From Prevotellaceae bacterium (GTDB lineage: Bacteria > Bacteroidota > Bacteroidia > Bacteroidales > UBA932): 48,261 nucleotides of DNA. Position numbers and translations under genes: made by a program. The stretch is taken from positions 1 through 48,261 of the forward strand of contig JAIRNF010000005.1 in assembly GCA_031258195.1 (NCBI GenBank). The letters run 5' to 3'. This document shows, in pieces, positions 44,419 to 48,261 of this stretch. Each line of letters opens with the position of its first letter. Positions within the stretch are counted from its first letter, which is position 1. Below the pieces are notes generated by a model that had not been told where the DNA came from, searched no databases, and was given only the letters and a program-made list of their open reading frames with translations.

Positions 44419-47400
44419 TTAGAATGTGAGTTTGAGAGCAAATGTTACTTGCTTTTGGATAGGCGTTGCAACACCACCAGTATTAAAGAATTCCGGATCT
44501 TGTCTGTTCAGTTTCTTATCTGCATATATCATCCAAAAGTTAGATAAAGCTGCCGTTACTGATGCGCTCTTAAAGAAGTTGGTTCTTTCTATCCATTTAC
44601 CAGAAAGATCATACGTAAGCGAAACAGTTTTTACTCTTAAAAAATCACCCTTAGCCACTCTCTCGGTAGAATAGTTATACGCACTATATGGATTTATACT
44701 ACCAAGCTGCGAACTTTTTACGTACGAATCGACAATGGCGGGAATCGTGGTTTCATCGCCCGGAGTTACCCAACGGTTATAGAATGCTTTAGACATTGCC
44801 GAGAAATCTGAATAGTTTTTACTAAATACCGGGGCTAAACGAATCTTATTTCCAGCCTGGAATGTAAGGAATATATTTAAGCTAAGGCTTTTATATCTAT
44901 AAGGTATTAGAAAAACCTCCGGTAACCTTTGGATCAATAGTTCCTTCGTATTTTAGATAACCAAGATTGGTACTCTGTAAGTACACGTTGCTGCTAACTT
45001 CTCCATTTTCGTTAATAAATTCAGGAATTCCCTCTTCTGATAGCTTAACATACTGAAGCGAGAAAAGCGAGTTTACAGGATAGCCCTGAAGGTTTCCGCC
45101 ATCTGACCTAATCATATCAACAATACGGGGCTTATATTCAGCTCTTGTAATATCTGTATTGTTTGTTCCAAGAGAAAGTGTAGAAATCCACTCAAAGTCT
45201 TTGAATACAATAGGTCTTCCGGTAAGTGAAACGTCTATTCCCGAAGACTTCATGTCGGCGTAGTTGGCATACTTTCTCGTCTTACCGCCGATTCCAGAAA
45301 CTTTGATATTGTCGATAAGATCGAAATTTTTTCGTTGCCAAACATCGAACGAAAAGCGTATGCGGTTTTTAAACAAGTTCAAGTCAATACCGGCATTAAA
45401 TGAGTATGACTTTTCCCATGTTAATTCGCTATTTTCTAATGCATCCAAGTCTATATACGACTCGAATTCCTCCCCTCTCGCCCTATTAGATACGGTGCCA
45501 AGATATACAACAGAAGAGTTTGCATAAGGTGCCATACTACCGGTAAGACCATACGATACTCTTAAGCCTAGCTCGCTTATCCAAGGAACGTCTTTTATAA
45601 CCTGCTCTTCTCCAGCATTCCATTTACCGCCGATCGTCCATGTTGGGAACCAACGAGCACTTCTTTTGCGCCCCATAGCATTCGATCCGTCGTAACGTCC
45701 CGTTACTGCCAAAACGTACTTTTTATCAAAAACATAATCGGCATTTAAGTAGAATGCAACAAACCTATCTCGCGTAGTACCCATTGAGAAGTTATAGTAG
45801 TTGTTTTCTATCATTTGTTTAAAATACCTAAAATCTTGCATAACGGTACCCCCTTTATCATACTGATAGCCGTTACCTGTAACGCTCTTTCTTTGCCTGT
45901 CGGCATATTTAATTTGTTGTCCTCCGAATACACTAAACGTATGTTTACCCAACTCTTTACTGTACGAAATACTGTTCCTTATATCGAAGTTTGTCATTAT
46001 ATCATCATACGTATTATAAAAACCGCCATACGGTAAAACAACCTGAGGTTCAGCCTCCGGATTATTCGGGTCTGTATATAAGAACTTATTATTTTTCCGC
46101 ATGGTTGAATTGTCTGCCGCTCTGTATGCTTCTGCCATATTAGAGCTTTCGTGTATCTCGTGCTCACGATTAGACTTTACATATCTTGCTGCGCCGAGAA
46201 AATCCCAAATTAATCCGGGAAGGATATCATATTTAAGATCCACCCGAGCTTTAACATCTACTACAGAAATCTTAATTTTATTGTTCCTGAGTTCATGTAG
46301 TATATTAAAGTCCGCATAATTTCGAGTAAAAAATTCTAAGTTCCCATTTTCATCATAAGGAGTAAGTGCACGGCTGGTATTTATTGCGTAACTGAACGGG
46401 TTGATATCGAAATCACGTTCGTAACCTCCGTTAACCACATTAGAAACACGACCTACTGTTCCCGGAGCGTCTTGCTTACGAACAGAACCATTTAGCAAAA
46501 TACCAACGGTTAACTTATCGGTTATATTATAGTTGTTACGTAAGTTTGCCGTAAGTCGCTGTACTTTATCGGCTAAACTCCAACCATTATCATTCATATA
46601 GCTAATAGAGCTGTATGAGTTAGAGTTTTTTGTTCCTGATGATATGCTAATCGAATGATCTTGCACCAGTGAATTTCTAAATAACACCTTAAACCAATCA
46701 GTATTGGCATATGCGTACCGAGAAAGAAACTCCTTACGAGCCTCGGGTGTATTTTCGAGATAAAACTTACCGGTTTCCGGATCAAATGTATTAATCAGGT
46801 CATACATTTACCATACACTCCTGAGTTCGAGTAATTCACAATATCCGACATAATAAGCCCCTTTCGCTCCATTTCTGCATATACCGACATCTGCTCTGCC
46901 GAGTTCATAATGTCGTAATTAGCATAAGAAGGTCTGAGGTTTACTGAAAAGTTTCCTGAGTACGAAACTCTAGGTCTGCCTTCTTGTCCTCTTTTGGTAG
47001 TTACAACAACAACACCATTCATTGCTCGTGCTCCGTAAAGAGCAGTAGTAGCCGCATCTTTTAGCACATTAATGCTTTCGATATCGTTCCCGTTAAGTCC
47101 GGCAATTGCAGACCCAAGAAGGGTTGTAGGGTCTCCGCTAGTAAGCTGGTCGTTCGTAATGGTTGTGATATCCTCCTGCGCCACACCATCAATAACCCAT
47201 AATGGTTTATTTTCTCCTCTAAGAGATGTAGCTCCGCGAACTCTTACTTTAGGAGCAGAACCAAAGGTTCTGGATACGTTCTGAATAGTAACCCCGGCAA
47301 CCTGTCCTTCTAGCATACGGCTTACATCAACAGCCCCTTTAACCTTTAAATCTTCGGCTTTAACAACTGATGAAGATCCGGTAAACGATGTCCTGCTGAT

Positions 47401-47819
47401 TGACTGAAAGCCTGTAACAACAGCAGCTTCTAATGTTTCAGCATCATCTAACAGCTCTACTAAAAAGTTACGCTCAGAACCAATGGCTACCGCATAAGGC
47501 TCCATCCCTACAAACGTAACTCGCAACTTCGATTCGGGGGTTATGGTTGCTGTTAGAGAAAAATCTCCGTCTGCATTTGTTGTTGTAGCAAAAGATGTGC
47601 CTTCAACAAAAACAGATGCTCCGATAATAGGAATATTAGTGGCATCAACAACCTTTCCTCTTAGTATTACACTTTGGGTAGAGGCGCTTTCTTGTGCCAA
47701 TACCCCACTGGTAGCAAAACTACTAGAAGAATAAAAGCCGCCAATCTTTGGCGGCTTCTAATTCCTCCTCGCATTTTTTCTTCACGAAATTCGCTTAACT
47801 TAGTAATAATTTCTTTCAT
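44419..47819 (-). pseudogene. SusC-like TonB-dependent receptor with three frameshifts
   Basis: Outer membrane import channel. The signal region is MRGGIRSRQRLAAFILLVVLLPVG joined to VLAQESAS across a run of four G (47703-47706 as C on plus; five needed). Then the carboxypeptidase-regulatory domain (LRGKVVDATNIPIIGASVF), the plug (RMLEGQVAGVTIQNVS, RVRGATSLRGENKPLWVIDG), and the barrel. A second frameshift at 46807-46809 (one A short) separates NSGVYGK from MYDLINTFD, and a third at about 44900 separates VTGGFSNT from RYKSLSLNIF. The end FALKLTF is intact. About 1135 residues restored. First gene of the operon; no TonB-box could be confirmed. Confidence 0.88.
47735..47757 (-). promoter_or_regulatory. 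Terminator-like hairpin inside the susC signal-peptide region
   Basis: Arms AAGCCGCCAA (47735-47744) and TTGGCGGCTT (47748-47757), perfect with a 3-base loop. On the minus (transcribed) strand it is followed by TTATTCTT, so it has the form of an intrinsic terminator in the susC message, about 65-85 bases after the chosen start. Confidence 0.5.
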
Positions 47820-47972
47820 AGATTCTTTGTAATCGGTTTGTTTTAGGTAATAACTATTACGGTGTAGTAAGGTGTAGCTATGCTTCAACGCTACATTTGG
47901 TAATTAATCGCATTTATACTTCATAATCTATCAAGTTTTATTTGGTAATTGAATAATGTAAATAGATAAGGT

Positions 47973-48260
47973 TCAAGATAACCTTAGCGGAGCTTTTCTA
48001 AAGCTTCCGGGTAAAGTCAGGTAAATATTTTTGTTTTCGCAACTATCGCTAAGCTCGCGCTCGTTGACGCGCGAGTGAAACGTACGCTCGCGAACTCCTC
48101 GGAGCTTAGCCGATCTTACTTCGCGTAGCCCCCGAAAGCTCTCGATCCCGTCGATACGGTCGGCTCCGTTCGCGAACGCGTTCTCGCCGCGCCCGACCCC
48201 GTGGCGCTTTTTATACCCGTAACTCGCCGCTCCGGCGCGGGCTCCGAATCCGTCCGCGTC
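47973..48260 (-). pseudogene. IS1595-family transposase, C-terminal part, GC-rich
   Basis: An open frame of 95 residues enters from the right edge of the window. It resembles the C-terminus of IS1595/IS1016-type DDE transposases: SYGYKKRHGVGRGENAFANG, then ADRIDGIESFRGLREVRSAK (family: GIExFWG...), then KLRGVRERTFHSRVNERELS (family: ...ECEFRFNHR) and ENKNIYLTLPGSFRKAPLRL. The usual Trp in FWG is Arg, and the CEFRFNH segment is changed, so the copy is probably decayed. It is far richer in GC than the rest of the window. The element's 3' end and inverted repeat were not identified; 47889-47972 upstream of susC shows nothing else. Confidence 0.65.
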
Positions 48261-48261
48261 A

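Noticed and set aside
1-48261. CRISPR arrays, rRNA or tRNA genes
   Set aside because: No regularly spaced repeats, no tRNA T-arm pattern in the gaps, and no rRNA-like conserved sequence were seen on either strand.

Overview
The window reads as chromosome of an AT-rich member of the Bacteroidales (Bacteroidetes). Supporting signs are a type III glutamine synthetase, a single-chain glycine dehydrogenase, a SusC/SusD locus with its lipoproteins, a FecI/FecR-type sigma/anti-sigma pair, a biotin-dependent decarboxylase module, and several TAnnTTTG promoter -7 boxes. No rRNA, tRNA or CRISPR array was found.

Layout. 1-4.9 kb: rubrerythrin, a Rieske-like lipoprotein, greA, a HIT protein, a carboxypeptidase-regulatory-domain protein, then a frameshifted ECF sigma gene and a truncated fecR. 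4.9-11.7 kb: a broken type IIG (Eco57I-like) restriction-methylase gene, cut in two by a 5.1 kb block of intact housekeeping genes (GSIII, ArfB, a membrane metallophosphoesterase, a DUF2461 protein). 11.7-20 kb: an efflux operon on the minus strand, RND-TolC-RND. One RND gene is frameshifted. The other is frameshifted, interrupted by a 1.3 kb insertion carrying a CI-like repressor, and lacks its 5' end. 20-27 kb: a mobilizable element of visibly higher GC with a tyrosine recombinase, a MobV relaxase and a tightly overlapped four-gene restriction cargo. 27-30.5 kb: a decayed region with a truncated beta-propeller gene, two convergent alternative C-termini of a type IIG enzyme bounded by inverted repeats, and a decayed paralogue of the 2.66 kb gene. 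30.6-38.2 kb: intact core genes (prfA, an HTH regulator, biotin carrier, carboxyltransferase, gcvP). 38.2-47.9 kb: a small Trp/Pro/Asp-rich gene and a minus-strand Sus operon in which susC and susD carry frameshifts. 48 kb to the end: a GC-rich C-terminus of an IS1595-family transposase.

Themes. Core metabolic genes are intact and full length, while defence, efflux and surface genes are cut, interrupted or frameshifted, often at short homopolymers. This fits a lineage losing accessory genes. Sequencing error at homopolymers, or slippage-based switching, remains possible for some cases.

The most unusual system is the transposon cargo at 23.2-26.7 kb: a C5 cytosine methylase, a LAGLIDADG-fold protein lacking the usual catalytic acids, a small PD-(D/E)xK nuclease and Vsr. 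It looks like a restriction system in which a homing-endonuclease scaffold may have become a DNA-recognition subunit.
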